A stretch of DNA of 64,000 nt from Pseudothermotoga thermarum DSM 5069 (GCF_000217815.1 NC_015707.1:1-64000); one strand, 5' to 3'. Shown: positions 26,413 to 35,759, numbered from the stretch's first letter. Translations and numbers: made by a program. The notes: generated from the letters alone by a model not told the origin.

Positions 26413-27378
26413 ATGTGGGCTTTTATCGTCAGGAGAATTTTGATCATGATTCCAATGATGTTCATCATATCAATAATTTGCTTTGTAATAACAGAGCTTC
26501 AACCTGGTGATTTCATATCGCAGTATTTGGACAACCCACGAATCAGTCCACAGATGATTGAAACCTTGAGAAGAGAACTTGGTTTAGACAAACCGGCTAC
26601 TTACAGGTACTTCATGTGGATAAAAAACATAATAACCAAAGGAGATTTTGGTTATTCCTTTGCTTACCAGCGACCTGTTTTTGATTTGATTTGGGAAAGG
26701 TTGGGTTGGACGGTTGGTATCACTTTGCTCACGATTATTTTTCAATGGCTCGTGTCGATACCACTGGGCATAATAGCTGCGAACAAGGCGCATACGCCTG
26801 TTGATTACACCATTTCAGTTATAGGGCTAATAGGAATATCGATACCAGACTTTTTCTTTGCCCTTGTGTTGATTTACATCGCTTTAAGTTTTGGTGGGAA
26901 AGCTATAGGTGGTTTGTTTTCCCCGCAGTACATAGGTGCACCATGGAGTTGGGCGAAATTTGTAGATCTTTTGAAGCATATTTGGCTTCCAATAATTGTT
27001 GTTGGTATAGATTTTGGTGGTTTGATGAGGTTAATGCGTGGGAATATGCTTGACATAATTGGTTCTCCATTCGTAACGGCTTTAAGGGCAAGAGGGCTTG
27101 AAGAAAAGGTGGTTAAGCGACACATAATCAAGAATGCTTTAAACCCGTTTGTGAGCATAGCAGGAATGCAGCTGCCAAACGTTTTCAGCGGAACAATAAT
27201 CGTATCGATTATTCTGAACTTGCCAACGATAGGTCCCTTCTTTTACAACGCATTACTCAACCATGATCAATACCTTGTTCTTGGCTTTTTGATGTTCATA
27301 GCTTTGATAACCCAGATAGGAAACCTTCTTGCTGATATAGGGCTTGCGCTGCTTGATCCAAGAATAAGCATCAGCTGA
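26413..27378 (+). CDS. Opp-type ABC transporter permease 1
   Basis: DppB/OppB-class inner-membrane permease. N-terminal helix FIVRRILIMIPMMFIISIIC, periplasmic LGLDKPATYRYFMWIKN, and the cytoplasmic coupling motif near FVTALRARGLEEKVVKRHIIKNAL (seen as RARGLEEK and KNALNPFVS). 321 residues, about six helices. AGGAGG is 11 nt upstream. Pairs with the permease encoded 9 nt downstream. Confidence 0.93.
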   Translation: MWAFIVRRILIMIPMMFIISIICFVITELQPGDFISQYLDNPRISPQMIETLRRELGLDKPATYRYFMWIKNIITKGDFGYSFAYQRPVFDLIWERLGWTVGITLLTIIFQWLVSIPLGIIAANKAHTPVDYTISVIGLIGISIPDFFFALVLIYIALSFGGKAIGGLFSPQYIGAPWSWAKFVDLLKHIWLPIIVVGIDFGGLMRLMRGNMLDIIGSPFVTALRARGLEEKVVKRHIIKNALNPFVSIAGMQLPNVFSGTIIVSIILNLPTIGPFFYNALLNHDQYLVLGFLMFIALITQIGNLLADIGLALLDPRISIS

Positions 27379-27387
27379 GGTGATTGG

Positions 27388-28476
27388 ATGACGGAAAGAA
27401 CAAAACGCGTGATTAACCAGTTCAAAAAGCATAAATTGGGAGTTTTTGGACTCTGGATTTTGGTGATACTCTATTTGCTGGTTATTTTTGCAGAGTTCAT
27501 AGCACCATACAATTTCATGGAATCGCACCGAAATTTCACATATGCTCCACCAACCAGAATAAGGATAATTCATGAAGGAAAATTAACAAGACCATTTGTT
27601 TACGGTTTAAAAAGAACCAGAGATCCTGTAACTTTTGCGATCAAATACGAAATCGATAAGTCCAGAATATACCCTGTGAAGTTTTTTGTCCGTGGTGAAA
27701 AGTACAAATTTTGGGGTCTTTTTGAAACTGATATTCACCTATTTGGAATAGAAGCCGATCCAAGAGAAGCGATGATCTTGATCTTTGGCGCCGATAGGTT
27801 TGGTAGGGATCTTTTCTCAAGGATTTTAGTTGGTGGTCGTGTATCGATGACCGTAGGACTTGTGGGTACTTTGATAAGCGTGGTGATAGGAGCAATCGTT
27901 GGGGCTATTTCGGGTTACTACGGTGGTTGGGTAGACGTACTGATTCAAAGATTCATCGAATTGCTCAGGTCATTCCCAAGGATACCTCTTTGGCTTGCCC
28001 TTTCGGTTTTAGTCCCGCCGCATTGGCCGAGTACCTGGGTTTATTTTGGCATAGTCATCGTACTTTCGTTCATAGGATGGATGGGAGTGGCAAGGGTTGT
28101 AAGGGGTATGGTGCTGAGTCTTAGAGAGAAAGAATTTGTGCTCGCTGCCAAAGCTGCAGGAGTTTCGGATTTCAAAATCATAAGGAAGCATTTGATTCCT
28201 AACATAATGAGCTATTTGATAGTTGTCTCAACTCTTTCAATACCTGGAATGATTCTTGGTGAAAGCACCATAAGTTTTTTAGGTTTAGGTATAAAGGAAC
28301 CAATGACAAGCTGGGGACTTTTACTTTCTCAAGCTCAGTCTTTGTCTGTGATAGCGACAAGTCCCTGGCTTTTGACGCCTGGAATATTCATAATGTTAGC
28401 CGTTTTGGCTTTCAACTTTGTTGGAGATGGATTGAGAGATGCACTCGATCCATATAGGGCGGTTGAGAAGGTATGA
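27388..28476 (+). CDS. Opp-type ABC transporter permease 2
   Basis: DppC/OppC-class permease, 362 residues. N-terminal cytoplasmic segment and helix (HKLGVFGLWILVILYLLVI), a large extracytoplasmic insert (~50-115), GADRFGRDLFSRILVGGRVS and the EAA-like coupling region LAAKAAGVSDFKIIRKHL. The insert is longer than in typical DppC. Start after GAGGTGATTGG; stop overlaps the next gene by ATGA. Confidence 0.93.
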   Translation: MTERTKRVINQFKKHKLGVFGLWILVILYLLVIFAEFIAPYNFMESHRNFTYAPPTRIRIIHEGKLTRPFVYGLKRTRDPVTFAIKYEIDKSRIYPVKFFVRGEKYKFWGLFETDIHLFGIEADPREAMILIFGADRFGRDLFSRILVGGRVSMTVGLVGTLISVVIGAIVGAISGYYGGWVDVLIQRFIELLRSFPRIPLWLALSVLVPPHWPSTWVYFGIVIVLSFIGWMGVARVVRGMVLSLREKEFVLAAKAAGVSDFKIIRKHLIPNIMSYLIVVSTLSIPGMILGESTISFLGLGIKEPMTSWGLLLSQAQSLSVIATSPWLLTPGIFIMLAVLAFNFVGDGLRDALDPYRAVEKV

Positions 28477-29441
28477 TTCTGCAAATAAGTGATCTCAAAG
28501 TTTACTTCAACAGTCCAGATGGACTAGTTAAAGCTGTTGACGGAATATCCTTTGAACTTAAGAGAGGAGAAACCCTGGCTTTAGTTGGAGAATCAGGGTG
28601 TGGAAAGAGCGTCACCGCTTTAACGATAATGGGATTGGTGAAATGTCCCCCTGCGAAAGTAGAGGGAAGCATAAAGCTCGATGGTAAAGAGCTAGTCGGA
28701 TTACCAGATGAAGAATACAGAAAAATAAGAGGTAAAAGGATATCTATGATCTTTCAAGAACCCATCGCATCTTTTGACCCACTTTACACCATCGGCAAAC
28801 AAATGATGGAAGTCGCAATGACACATCTTGATGTAGACGAAGATGAGGCAAAGAGAATATGCATAGAAATGTTGAAAAAAGTTCACATTCCCCTTGCTGA
28901 AAAACGGTTTGATGAATATCCTCACGAAATGAGCGGTGGTATGCTTCAAAGGATAATGATAGCAATAGCACTTTTGACAAATCCTGATATCGTTATAGCC
29001 GACGAGCCAACCACTGCTTTGGACGTAACCATACAAGCTCAAATACTCAATCTGCTGAAAGAACTCCAACAGATGTACAACATGTCGGTCATATTCATAA
29101 CGCATGATTTTGGAGTTGTTGCAGAAGTTGCCGACAGAGTTCACGTCATGTACGCTGGAAAGATAGTTGAAAAAGCCTCGGTTAAAGAGCTTTTCAAAGA
29201 TCCAAAGCATCCTTACACAAAGGGATTGTTACACTCCCGCGTGAAAAAGGAATACAAAGGCAAGTTGTTGCCATTCATACCGGGAAATGTTCCGCTTGCC
29301 ACGAATCTTCCGGATGGTTGTAGGTTTCATCCAAGGTGTGCTTACGCCATGGATATTTGTAAGAAGAAATTACCACCAGAAGTGAATTTGAACGGAAGTT
29401 CTGTTGCATGCTGGTTATATGCAGGCAGGGATGCAAGATGA
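28473..29441 (+). CDS. Opp-type ABC transporter ATP-binding protein (OppD-like)
   Basis: Cytoplasmic ATPase: Walker A GESGCGKSVTAL, signature MSGGMLQR, Walker B DIVIADEPTTALD, H-loop FITHDFG, and the C-terminal oligopeptide domain with the Cys pattern CRFHPRCAYAMDIC that in some members holds an Fe-S cluster. 322 residues. Works with the following ATPase as a heterodimer. Confidence 0.94.
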   Translation: MILQISDLKVYFNSPDGLVKAVDGISFELKRGETLALVGESGCGKSVTALTIMGLVKCPPAKVEGSIKLDGKELVGLPDEEYRKIRGKRISMIFQEPIASFDPLYTIGKQMMEVAMTHLDVDEDEAKRICIEMLKKVHIPLAEKRFDEYPHEMSGGMLQRIMIAIALLTNPDIVIADEPTTALDVTIQAQILNLLKELQQMYNMSVIFITHDFGVVAEVADRVHVMYAGKIVEKASVKELFKDPKHPYTKGLLHSRVKKEYKGKLLPFIPGNVPLATNLPDGCRFHPRCAYAMDICKKKLPPEVNLNGSSVACWLYAGRDAR

Positions 29442-30412
29442 GTTGCATATTAAGGCTTGAAAAAGTGAAAAAGTATTTTCCAATAAGAGGAGGAGTTTTT
29501 TTACAAATAGTTGGATGGGTAAGGGCTCTCGAAGAGATAGATTTGCAACTAATGGAAAACGAAGTTGTTGGAGTGGTTGGAGAATCAGGATGCGGAAAAA
29601 CGACCTTTGGAAGAATAGTTGCCAAAATCCTTGAACCAACTTCTGGTTCAATCTATTTCAAAGACAAAGATGTCACCAAAAAAGTACCAAAAAATCTTTT
29701 GAAAGAGTTTCGAAGAAACGTTCAGATCATCTTTCAAGATCCCTTTGGTTCTCTTGATCCGCGTATGACAATACGCGAAATAGTAGCTGAACCTTTGGAA
29801 GCTCACAACATTTTTGAATCCAAAAAAGAACAGGATGAGTACATAGAGTTTTTGATTGAAAAAGTCGGACTGTATAAGGAATATCTCATAAGATATCCTC
29901 ATGAGTTTTCAGGGGGACAGAGGCAAAGGATAGCCATAGCAAGGGCGATAGCGCTCAAGCCAAAGATCATAGTTTGCGACGAACCAACATCGGCTTTGGA
30001 CGTTTCTGTTCAAAGTCAAATAATCAACTTACTTCAACAGTTGAGAGAGGAGTACAAAATTTCTTACCTTTTCATTTCACACAATTTGGACGTAGTGTAT
30101 CACATGAGCGACCGGTTGATGGTTATGTACCTTGGAAACGTCGTTGAATGCGGGGATTCCAAAGAAGTTTTCGAAAATCCATTGCATCCTTACACAAAGG
30201 CTTTGATGGATTCAACACCCAGCTGGGATCCAGAAGTCAGAAAAACTTCCACGGTAAAGCTCTTTGGCGAACCACCGAGTCCAGTGGATCCTCCAAAAGG
30301 TTGCCCGTTTGTCACACGTTGTCCAGTCAAAATTGAAAGGTGTGAAAAAGAGAAACCAACACTTGTTGGCGACGAAAAACATAAAGTTGCCTGCTTTTTA
30401 TGGGGGTTGTAA
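29438..30412 (+). CDS. Opp-type ABC transporter ATP-binding protein (OppF-like)
   Basis: Second ATPase: Walker A GESGCGKTTFGR, signature FSGGQRQR, Walker B IIVCDEPTSALD, H-loop FISHNLD, and the C-terminal Cys motif CPFVTRCPVKIERC. ATG 29438 overlaps the previous stop (ATGA); the upstream in-frame start is ignored because it lies in the preceding gene without a better ribosome site. 324 residues. Confidence 0.94.
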   Translation: MSCILRLEKVKKYFPIRGGVFLQIVGWVRALEEIDLQLMENEVVGVVGESGCGKTTFGRIVAKILEPTSGSIYFKDKDVTKKVPKNLLKEFRRNVQIIFQDPFGSLDPRMTIREIVAEPLEAHNIFESKKEQDEYIEFLIEKVGLYKEYLIRYPHEFSGGQRQRIAIARAIALKPKIIVCDEPTSALDVSVQSQIINLLQQLREEYKISYLFISHNLDVVYHMSDRLMVMYLGNVVECGDSKEVFENPLHPYTKALMDSTPSWDPEVRKTSTVKLFGEPPSPVDPPKGCPFVTRCPVKIERCEKEKPTLVGDEKHKVACFLWGL

Positions 30413-30415
30413 AGA

Positions 30416-31435
30416 ATGGATATTGAAAAGACAATTGATAGAATCGTAGAAAGTGGAATTTCTAAAATATACCCTGGCGCGACGGTTTTGGTTGCAAAGC
30501 CTGGTCAAATCGTATACCAAAAAGCGTATGGAACTTTGGACGGCGTAAAACCCACAAATCTTGAAACCATATACGATTTGGCGAGTTTGACGAAAGTTGT
30601 TGCCACAACTACCGCTGTTATGAAGCTTTTTGTCGAAGGGTACCTTCACCTTAACGACACCGTGGGAAGATTTCTTTCTGTGGAAGGCCCAAAGAGAGAT
30701 ATAACCATTCAACAGCTTCTTTCTCACACATCGGGAATGCCACCTTATTCGGATTTGTGGAAATGCTTTAAAGGTAAGGCGCTTCTTGAGGAACTTATAA
30801 AGATTCAGCCAGTGGAGCAGCCTGGAAAAAGGATAATTTACTCTTGCCTGAATTTCATAACGTTGATGGCTATTGTAGAGAAAATAACTTCACAAAGCTT
30901 TGATCAATTTGTTTACTCGATTTTTGAACCTTTGGGAATGAAAAGTACAAGGTTTTCACCTGGTTTTGGTGAAAACATAGCGCCTACATCGGAGAGGGAA
31001 GGTAAAAGGCTGGTTGGTTTACCAGATGATGAACTTGCTTACTACCTTGGAGGAGTCAGTGGAAACGCTGGTCTGTTCAGCAACGTTGTGGATCTTTACA
31101 AGTTCATGTCATCTTTGCTTGAAGGTCAAATTGTTCCAAAGAACGTTGTGAAGTTGTTCACGCAAAAGATTGTTCAAGCCGAGAATGGCAAAAGACACCT
31201 TGGATGGATGTGTCCAGAAAGCGGTGGTAGCTGCGGAGATTTGCTTACAGAAAAAGGGTTTGGTCACAGTGGTTTTACGGGTACAACCATTTGGTGCCGC
31301 GAGGATGGTTTGTTCGTCATATTCTTGACGAACAAGGGTTTCATAAAAAGGCATGAAGAGGAAATAATGAGAATTAGAATACTTTTGCACAACGTGGTGT
31401 TTGGAGGAATTGAATGTTCTGGGTCGATCTTTTAA
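30416..31435 (+). CDS. Serine hydrolase of the beta-lactamase/class C PBP family
   Basis: Likely acts on wall peptides or esters. SLTK at residues 57-60 is the SxxK nucleophile motif; GFGHSGFTG is the third (HxG) motif. The second motif reads IIYSCLNF, with Cys where Asn or Asp usually follows YS. There is no signal peptide, so the enzyme looks cytoplasmic, which fits processing of imported muropeptide rather than resistance. 339 residues. Three nt after the OppF gene and overlapping anmK by 22 nt. Confidence 0.85.
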   Translation: MDIEKTIDRIVESGISKIYPGATVLVAKPGQIVYQKAYGTLDGVKPTNLETIYDLASLTKVVATTTAVMKLFVEGYLHLNDTVGRFLSVEGPKRDITIQQLLSHTSGMPPYSDLWKCFKGKALLEELIKIQPVEQPGKRIIYSCLNFITLMAIVEKITSQSFDQFVYSIFEPLGMKSTRFSPGFGENIAPTSEREGKRLVGLPDDELAYYLGGVSGNAGLFSNVVDLYKFMSSLLEGQIVPKNVVKLFTQKIVQAENGKRHLGWMCPESGGSCGDLLTEKGFGHSGFTGTTIWCREDGLFVIFLTNKGFIKRHEEEIMRIRILLHNVVFGGIECSGSIF

Positions 31436-32508
31436 AGCTTGCAAATCAAAAAGAAAGAACGATAATGGGGTTGATGTCTGGCACATCCGCAGATGGTTTG
31501 GACATAGTCATTGCTAAGTTCACCGGATTTGGAAGAAATTCCAGTTTCCAATTGGTAAAGTTCCATTCGATCCCCTATTCAGCCGATTTTAGGAAGAAAA
31601 TCGTTGACCTGTACGATCCTGCAAAGTCCAGCGTTAAAGACATTTGCTTGATGAACTTCGAGATAGGAAAAATTCACTCGCAAATGATCAAACCTTTCTG
31701 CAAAAACGTTGATTTGATAGGCTATCACGGTCAAACTGTTTACCACATGCCCGAGCAAGGTGCCACACTTCAAATCGGTGAAGCCGATGTCTTAGCTGTT
31801 GAGACGAATATACCTGTTGTGCATTCTTTTCGAACCAAAGACGTTGCGCTCGGTGGTCAGGGAGCACCGATCACGGCTTACTTTGATTGGGTGTTTTTTA
31901 GAAAACCAAATTCGGTCGTTTTGAACATCGGTGGGATAGCCAACGTAACTTACACGGAGAATCCAGTTATAGCCTTCGACACTGGACCTGGAAATTGTTT
32001 GATAGACATCTACGTGAAAGAAAGCTTTGGATTAGAGTACGATGATGGAGGCAAACTTGCTTCTCAGGGAAAACTGGATGAAAAAATCCTTTTTAAACTC
32101 ATTGAGAAAGATAAAACATACTTGGAAAGGAATCCTCCAAAAACTACCGGAAGGGAATGGTACAACAAGGAGTTCATCCACGATTTACCACTTAAAGATT
32201 TAAACGTGCTGAGAACTCTCACATATTTTACTTCGTGGTGTATCCATGAAAACATTAAACGTTACATTGGCAAAGTTGATCGAATTTACGTTTTCGGCGG
32301 AGGAGCATTGAACAAAGTTATGATGGACGATCTTAAAAGTTTTGGCTACAAAGTCTTAATACCAAGCAAAACTTTTGCTAAAGCAAGGGAAGCCTTGGCA
32401 ATTGCTTTACTTGCAAACGATTTTATTGGTGGTTTGAACACGAGTATCACCACCGTTACAGGAGCTAAACGTGCTTGTATACTTGGAAAGCTTTCCATCC
32501 CGTGGTAA
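31414..32508 (+). CDS. anmK: Anhydro-N-acetylmuramic acid kinase
   Basis: Converts 1,6-anhydro-MurNAc and ATP to MurNAc-6-phosphate, a key step in peptidoglycan recycling. The ATPase loop GLMSGTSADGLDIV, GYHGQTVYHMP, RTKDVALGGQGAP and FDTGPGNCLID match AnmK closely; 364 residues is normal. GGAGGAATTGA precedes the ATG. It is last in the transporter operon. Its substrate is the product of lytic transglycosylases, two of which are encoded elsewhere in the window. No MurQ etherase is present here. Confidence 0.95.
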   Translation: MFWVDLLKLANQKERTIMGLMSGTSADGLDIVIAKFTGFGRNSSFQLVKFHSIPYSADFRKKIVDLYDPAKSSVKDICLMNFEIGKIHSQMIKPFCKNVDLIGYHGQTVYHMPEQGATLQIGEADVLAVETNIPVVHSFRTKDVALGGQGAPITAYFDWVFFRKPNSVVLNIGGIANVTYTENPVIAFDTGPGNCLIDIYVKESFGLEYDDGGKLASQGKLDEKILFKLIEKDKTYLERNPPKTTGREWYNKEFIHDLPLKDLNVLRTLTYFTSWCIHENIKRYIGKVDRIYVFGGGALNKVMMDDLKSFGYKVLIPSKTFAKAREALAIALLANDFIGGLNTSITTVTGAKRACILGKLSIPW

Positions 32509-32511
32509 CCC

Positions 32512-32540
32512 TTGAGATTTTTCTCTTTTTGTAGTAATAT
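32512..32540 (+). promoter_or_regulatory. Promoter of tRNA-Ser (and probably fba)
   Basis: TTGAGA (32512-32517), 17-nt spacer, TAATAT (32535-32540), only 8 nt before the mature tRNA 5' end. It starts right after the anmK stop. Confidence 0.55.
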
Positions 32541-32548
32541 ATAAATTC

Positions 32549-32638
32549 GGAGGCGTGTCCGAATTGGCTAAGGAGCCGGTCTTGAAAACCGGTGGGAGCG
32601 AAGCTCCCTTGTGGGTTCGAGTCCCACCGCCTCCGCCA
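32549..32638 (+). tRNA. tRNA-Ser (anticodon TGA)
   Basis: 90 nt with encoded CCA and a long class II variable arm (GGGAGC-GAA-GCTCCC). Acceptor GGAGGCG/CGCCTCC, discriminator G; the anticodon loop CTTGAAA gives TGA; T arm GTGGG-TTCGAGT-CCCAC. Confidence 0.96.
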
Positions 32639-32670
32639 GCTTCAATCCAAACAATTGGGAGGTCTCAAAA

Positions 32671-33600
32671 ATGCCACTGGTCAGTCCGAAGGAGATGTTC
32701 AAGAAAGCCTACGGCAAGTATGCCATAGGCGCTTTCAACGTCAACAACATGGAGATACTCCAAGGTGTTATAGAAGCTGCAAAGGAAGAAAGAGCCCCTG
32801 TGATACTTCAAATATCCGCCGGCGCAAGAAAGTACGCAAAGCAAATTTATCTGATAAAACTCATCGAAGCTGCGCTTGAGGATGCACCTGATATTCCGAT
32901 TGCAGTACACCTTGACCACGGAGATTCGTTTGAACTTTGTAAAGCCGTCATAGATGCGGGTTTCAACTCGGTTATGATCGATGGATCGCATTTGCCTTTC
33001 GAAGAAAACGTGAAACTCACCAGGCAAGTCGTTGAGTATGCTCATCCACGCGGAGTTGTCGTTGAAGGAGAGCTTGGAAGACTTGTCGGAGTAGAAGAAC
33101 ACGTTGTCGTTGACGAAAGAGAGGCAGTTTTTACAGACCCTGATAAAGCCGTTGAATTTGTTGAAAGAACAGGGGTAGATTCGCTTGCTATATCCATAGG
33201 AACAAGCCATGGTGCTTACAAATTCAAAGGTGAACCAAGGCTTGATTTTGAAAGGTTGCAAGAAATTGCAAAACGCTTACCTGGTTTTCCACTAGTTCTT
33301 CATGGTGCATCCAGCGTTCTACAAGATCTTGTCGAAAAAGCCAACAAGTATGGTGCCAAAATAGTGGGTGCGCAAGGTGTTCCAGAAGAAATGATAAGAA
33401 AGGCTACAATAATGGGTATCTGCAAGGTGAACATAGACACCGATTTAAGATTGGCATTCACAGCCACTATTCGCGAAGTTTTGGCAACTAAACCCGAGGA
33501 ATTCGACCCGAGAAAGTACTTAGGTCCGGCAAGAGAAGCCATTAAAGAAGTTGTAAAGCACAAAATGAGAAACGTTCTTGGTTGCAGCGGTCAGGCTTAG
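32671..33600 (+). CDS. fba: Class II fructose-bisphosphate aldolase
   Basis: Zinc-dependent aldol cleavage of fructose 1,6-bisphosphate in glycolysis. The 309 residues show YAIGAFNVNNMEI, the metal-binding VHLDHGDS, SVMIDGSHLPFEENV, EGELGRLVGVEE, SIGTSHGAYKF and VLHGASS. ATG 32671 follows GGGAGGTCTC; the longer frame would run into tRNA-Ser. The start is only 33 nt after the tRNA, with no separate promoter visible, so the tRNA and aldolase may share a transcript. Confidence 0.96.
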   Translation: MPLVSPKEMFKKAYGKYAIGAFNVNNMEILQGVIEAAKEERAPVILQISAGARKYAKQIYLIKLIEAALEDAPDIPIAVHLDHGDSFELCKAVIDAGFNSVMIDGSHLPFEENVKLTRQVVEYAHPRGVVVEGELGRLVGVEEHVVVDEREAVFTDPDKAVEFVERTGVDSLAISIGTSHGAYKFKGEPRLDFERLQEIAKRLPGFPLVLHGASSVLQDLVEKANKYGAKIVGAQGVPEEMIRKATIMGICKVNIDTDLRLAFTATIREVLATKPEEFDPRKYLGPAREAIKEVVKHKMRNVLGCSGQA

Positions 33601-33938
33601 TCCAACCTGACCGCTGTTGTTTCCCAAAGTCCCTCCAAATCGTAAAATTCCCTTCCGCGTTGTGTGAAAACGTGGACAACTATATCTCCTGCGTCTATCA
33701 AAAGCCAATCGTAGTTTGTTCCTTTGTCAAAGTAAATCAGTGGGTGTCCGTTGCTCTCGAAGAATTCAACGATAGCGTCTCTTAATGCTCCCATGTGAAT
33801 CTGGGAGTTTGCAGTGACGATGACGAAGTAATCGGTCGGCAAAGGTGTCTTTCTCATGTCAAGTACAACGGGATCTATTGCCTCTTTTTCACGCATGAGT
33901 TTCAGCAAAAGTCTCAGTTCTTCCAACACATCCCTCAT
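33597..33938 (-). CDS. rsfS: Ribosomal silencing factor RsfS
   Basis: Binds ribosomal protein uL14 and blocks 30S-50S joining when nutrients are short. The 113 residues show the family pattern AIDPVVLDMRKTPLPTDYFVI, YDWLLIDAGDIVVHVF and FYDLEGLW. Last gene of the yceD-rpmF-plsX-glmS-rsfS operon, 12 nt after glmS. Its stop overlaps that of convergent fba. Confidence 0.95.
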   Translation of the reverse strand: MRDVLEELRLLLKLMREKEAIDPVVLDMRKTPLPTDYFVIVTANSQIHMGALRDAIVEFFESNGHPLIYFDKGTNYDWLLIDAGDIVVHVFTQRGREFYDLEGLWETTAVRLD

Positions 33939-33950
33939 CAGATCCCTCCA

Positions 33951-35759
33951 TCATTCCACTGTCACACTTTTTGCAAGATTTCTAGGCTTATCAGGATCGA
34001 GCCCGAGTTCATCGGCAACGTAATAGGCAAAAAGCTGTATAGCCGGCGTCATCAAAATTGGATAAAGTTCGTCTATTGAATTGCTAACAAAGATCACGTC
34101 ATCTGCCAGTTCAAAAGCTTCCTCGTTGCCTTCGTTGGTGAGCAAAACTATTCTTGCTTTTCTTGAACGACATTCGATTATGTTGCTCTTCGTTTTTGAA
34201 AACAGAAAATCGTTTGGTGCCACTGCAAAAACCGGAAAATCAGGTCCAAGCATAGCTATCGGTCCGTGTTTTAGTTCACCGGCAGGATAAGCCGTGGCAT
34301 GTATATAGCTTATTTCCTTTAACTTCAAAGCTCCTTCCAACGCCGTTGGATACCCATATCCCCTGCCGATGTACATGAAATGCTTGAAATCCTTGTATTT
34401 TGCCGCAATTTGATGAATGTTGTCAACTTGATCGAGAAACTTTTCAAAGATCTCTGGCATTCTGAGCAACCTGTCGATCAAACCCTCGTGTTTTTCATCC
34501 CAGATTCCCTTGATTTCCATAATCTTTAAGGCAAGCAAGTAAAGCAAAGTGATCTGCGAAACATAGGATTTGGTTGCGGCAACGCTGATTTCAGGTCCGG
34601 CGTTCAAATAGAGTGTAAAGTCAGATTCTCTACTCAACGTGGAACCAACGACGTTTGTTATGGCAACAACGGTTGCTCCTTGACGTTTAGCCAGTCTTAC
34701 TGATTCCAGAGTATCGGCGGTTTCCCCAGATTGTGATATGGCAATAACAACGTCGTTCGGCTTTAAATGTTGCCTTTTATACCTAAATTCAGACGAGATT
34801 TCAGCGTCAACATTCACGTCACTTAGATTTTCCAAAAAGTACTTGAAAGATAGCGCGGCATGATAACTTGTCCCGCATGCTACTACTTTTACAAAGTTGA
34901 TATTCTTTAATCTTTCTTTCAAACCTTCCAGTTCCTCAAAATGAACTTTGCCGTTTTTTATACGACCAGTCATCACAGAGACTAAACACATTGGTTCTTC
35001 GAAGATTTCTTTCAACATGAAATGTTTAAAACCAGATTTTTGTGCATCCTCGTAAGACCAGGTGATTTCAATCGCCCTTTTTTCCCTTTCAACTCCGTCG
35101 AATCCGAACACTTTCATTCCATCTTCTGATATGACAACGATTTCTTCATCGTTCAGCGGAACCATATACTTTGTGTACTTCAAAAGCGGAGGAACATCTG
35201 AAGCCAAACCATGCTCACAGGCAATTAGCGGACTGCCTTTTCTCGCACCGACTATCATGTTTGGGTGATCGGCATGCATGACCGCTATCGCAAAACTACC
35301 CTCTAGCTTGAGAACAGTCTTCCTAATGGCTTCGAATAAATCTCCTTTGTAGTGTTCCTCTATCAAATGTGGTATAACTTCTGTGTCGGTTTCGGAAAAA
35401 AATCTATGTCCAAGTTCTATCAAGCGATTCTTCAGATATCTGAAATTTTCTATGATTCCGTTGTGAACAACAACTATCTTTTCAGAGCAGTCTAAGTGTG
35501 GATGAGCGTTGATGTCGTTCGGTTCTCCGTGTGTAGCCCAGCGCGTGTGAGCTATGCCGACGTTTATCCTTTGTTCTATTCGATCCAAGACTAGGTTTTT
35601 TAAATCAGCCACTTTTCCTTTTGTCTTTTCGACCTGCACTTTGCCATTGTTCAAAAAAGCCAAACCAGCAGAATCATACCCTCTGTACTCTAGTTTTTCA
35701 AGTGCTTCTATCAGATCGGCTATCTTTATTTCCCCCACAAGCCCCACTATTCCGCACAC
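33951..35759 (-). CDS. glmS: Glutamine-fructose-6-phosphate aminotransferase (isomerising)
   Basis: First step of UDP-GlcNAc synthesis. The 602-residue enzyme has the N-terminal glutaminase with Cys2 (CGIVGLVG), HTRWATHGEPND and two SIS isomerase domains (AISQSGETADTLES; YIGRGYGYPTALEGALKLKE), and ends NLAKSVTVE with the conserved Lys. GTG start behind AAAGGAGGAAATAAAGC. It begins 62 nt inside plsX, so there is no leader for a glmS ribozyme; control must come from the operon. Confidence 0.97.
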   Translation of the reverse strand: MCGIVGLVGEIKIADLIEALEKLEYRGYDSAGLAFLNNGKVQVEKTKGKVADLKNLVLDRIEQRINVGIAHTRWATHGEPNDINAHPHLDCSEKIVVVHNGIIENFRYLKNRLIELGHRFFSETDTEVIPHLIEEHYKGDLFEAIRKTVLKLEGSFAIAVMHADHPNMIVGARKGSPLIACEHGLASDVPPLLKYTKYMVPLNDEEIVVISEDGMKVFGFDGVEREKRAIEITWSYEDAQKSGFKHFMLKEIFEEPMCLVSVMTGRIKNGKVHFEELEGLKERLKNINFVKVVACGTSYHAALSFKYFLENLSDVNVDAEISSEFRYKRQHLKPNDVVIAISQSGETADTLESVRLAKRQGATVVAITNVVGSTLSRESDFTLYLNAGPEISVAATKSYVSQITLLYLLALKIMEIKGIWDEKHEGLIDRLLRMPEIFEKFLDQVDNIHQIAAKYKDFKHFMYIGRGYGYPTALEGALKLKEISYIHATAYPAGELKHGPIAMLGPDFPVFAVAPNDFLFSKTKSNIIECRSRKARIVLLTNEGNEEAFELADDVIFVSNSIDELYPILMTPAIQLFAYYVADELGLDPDKPRNLAKSVTVE

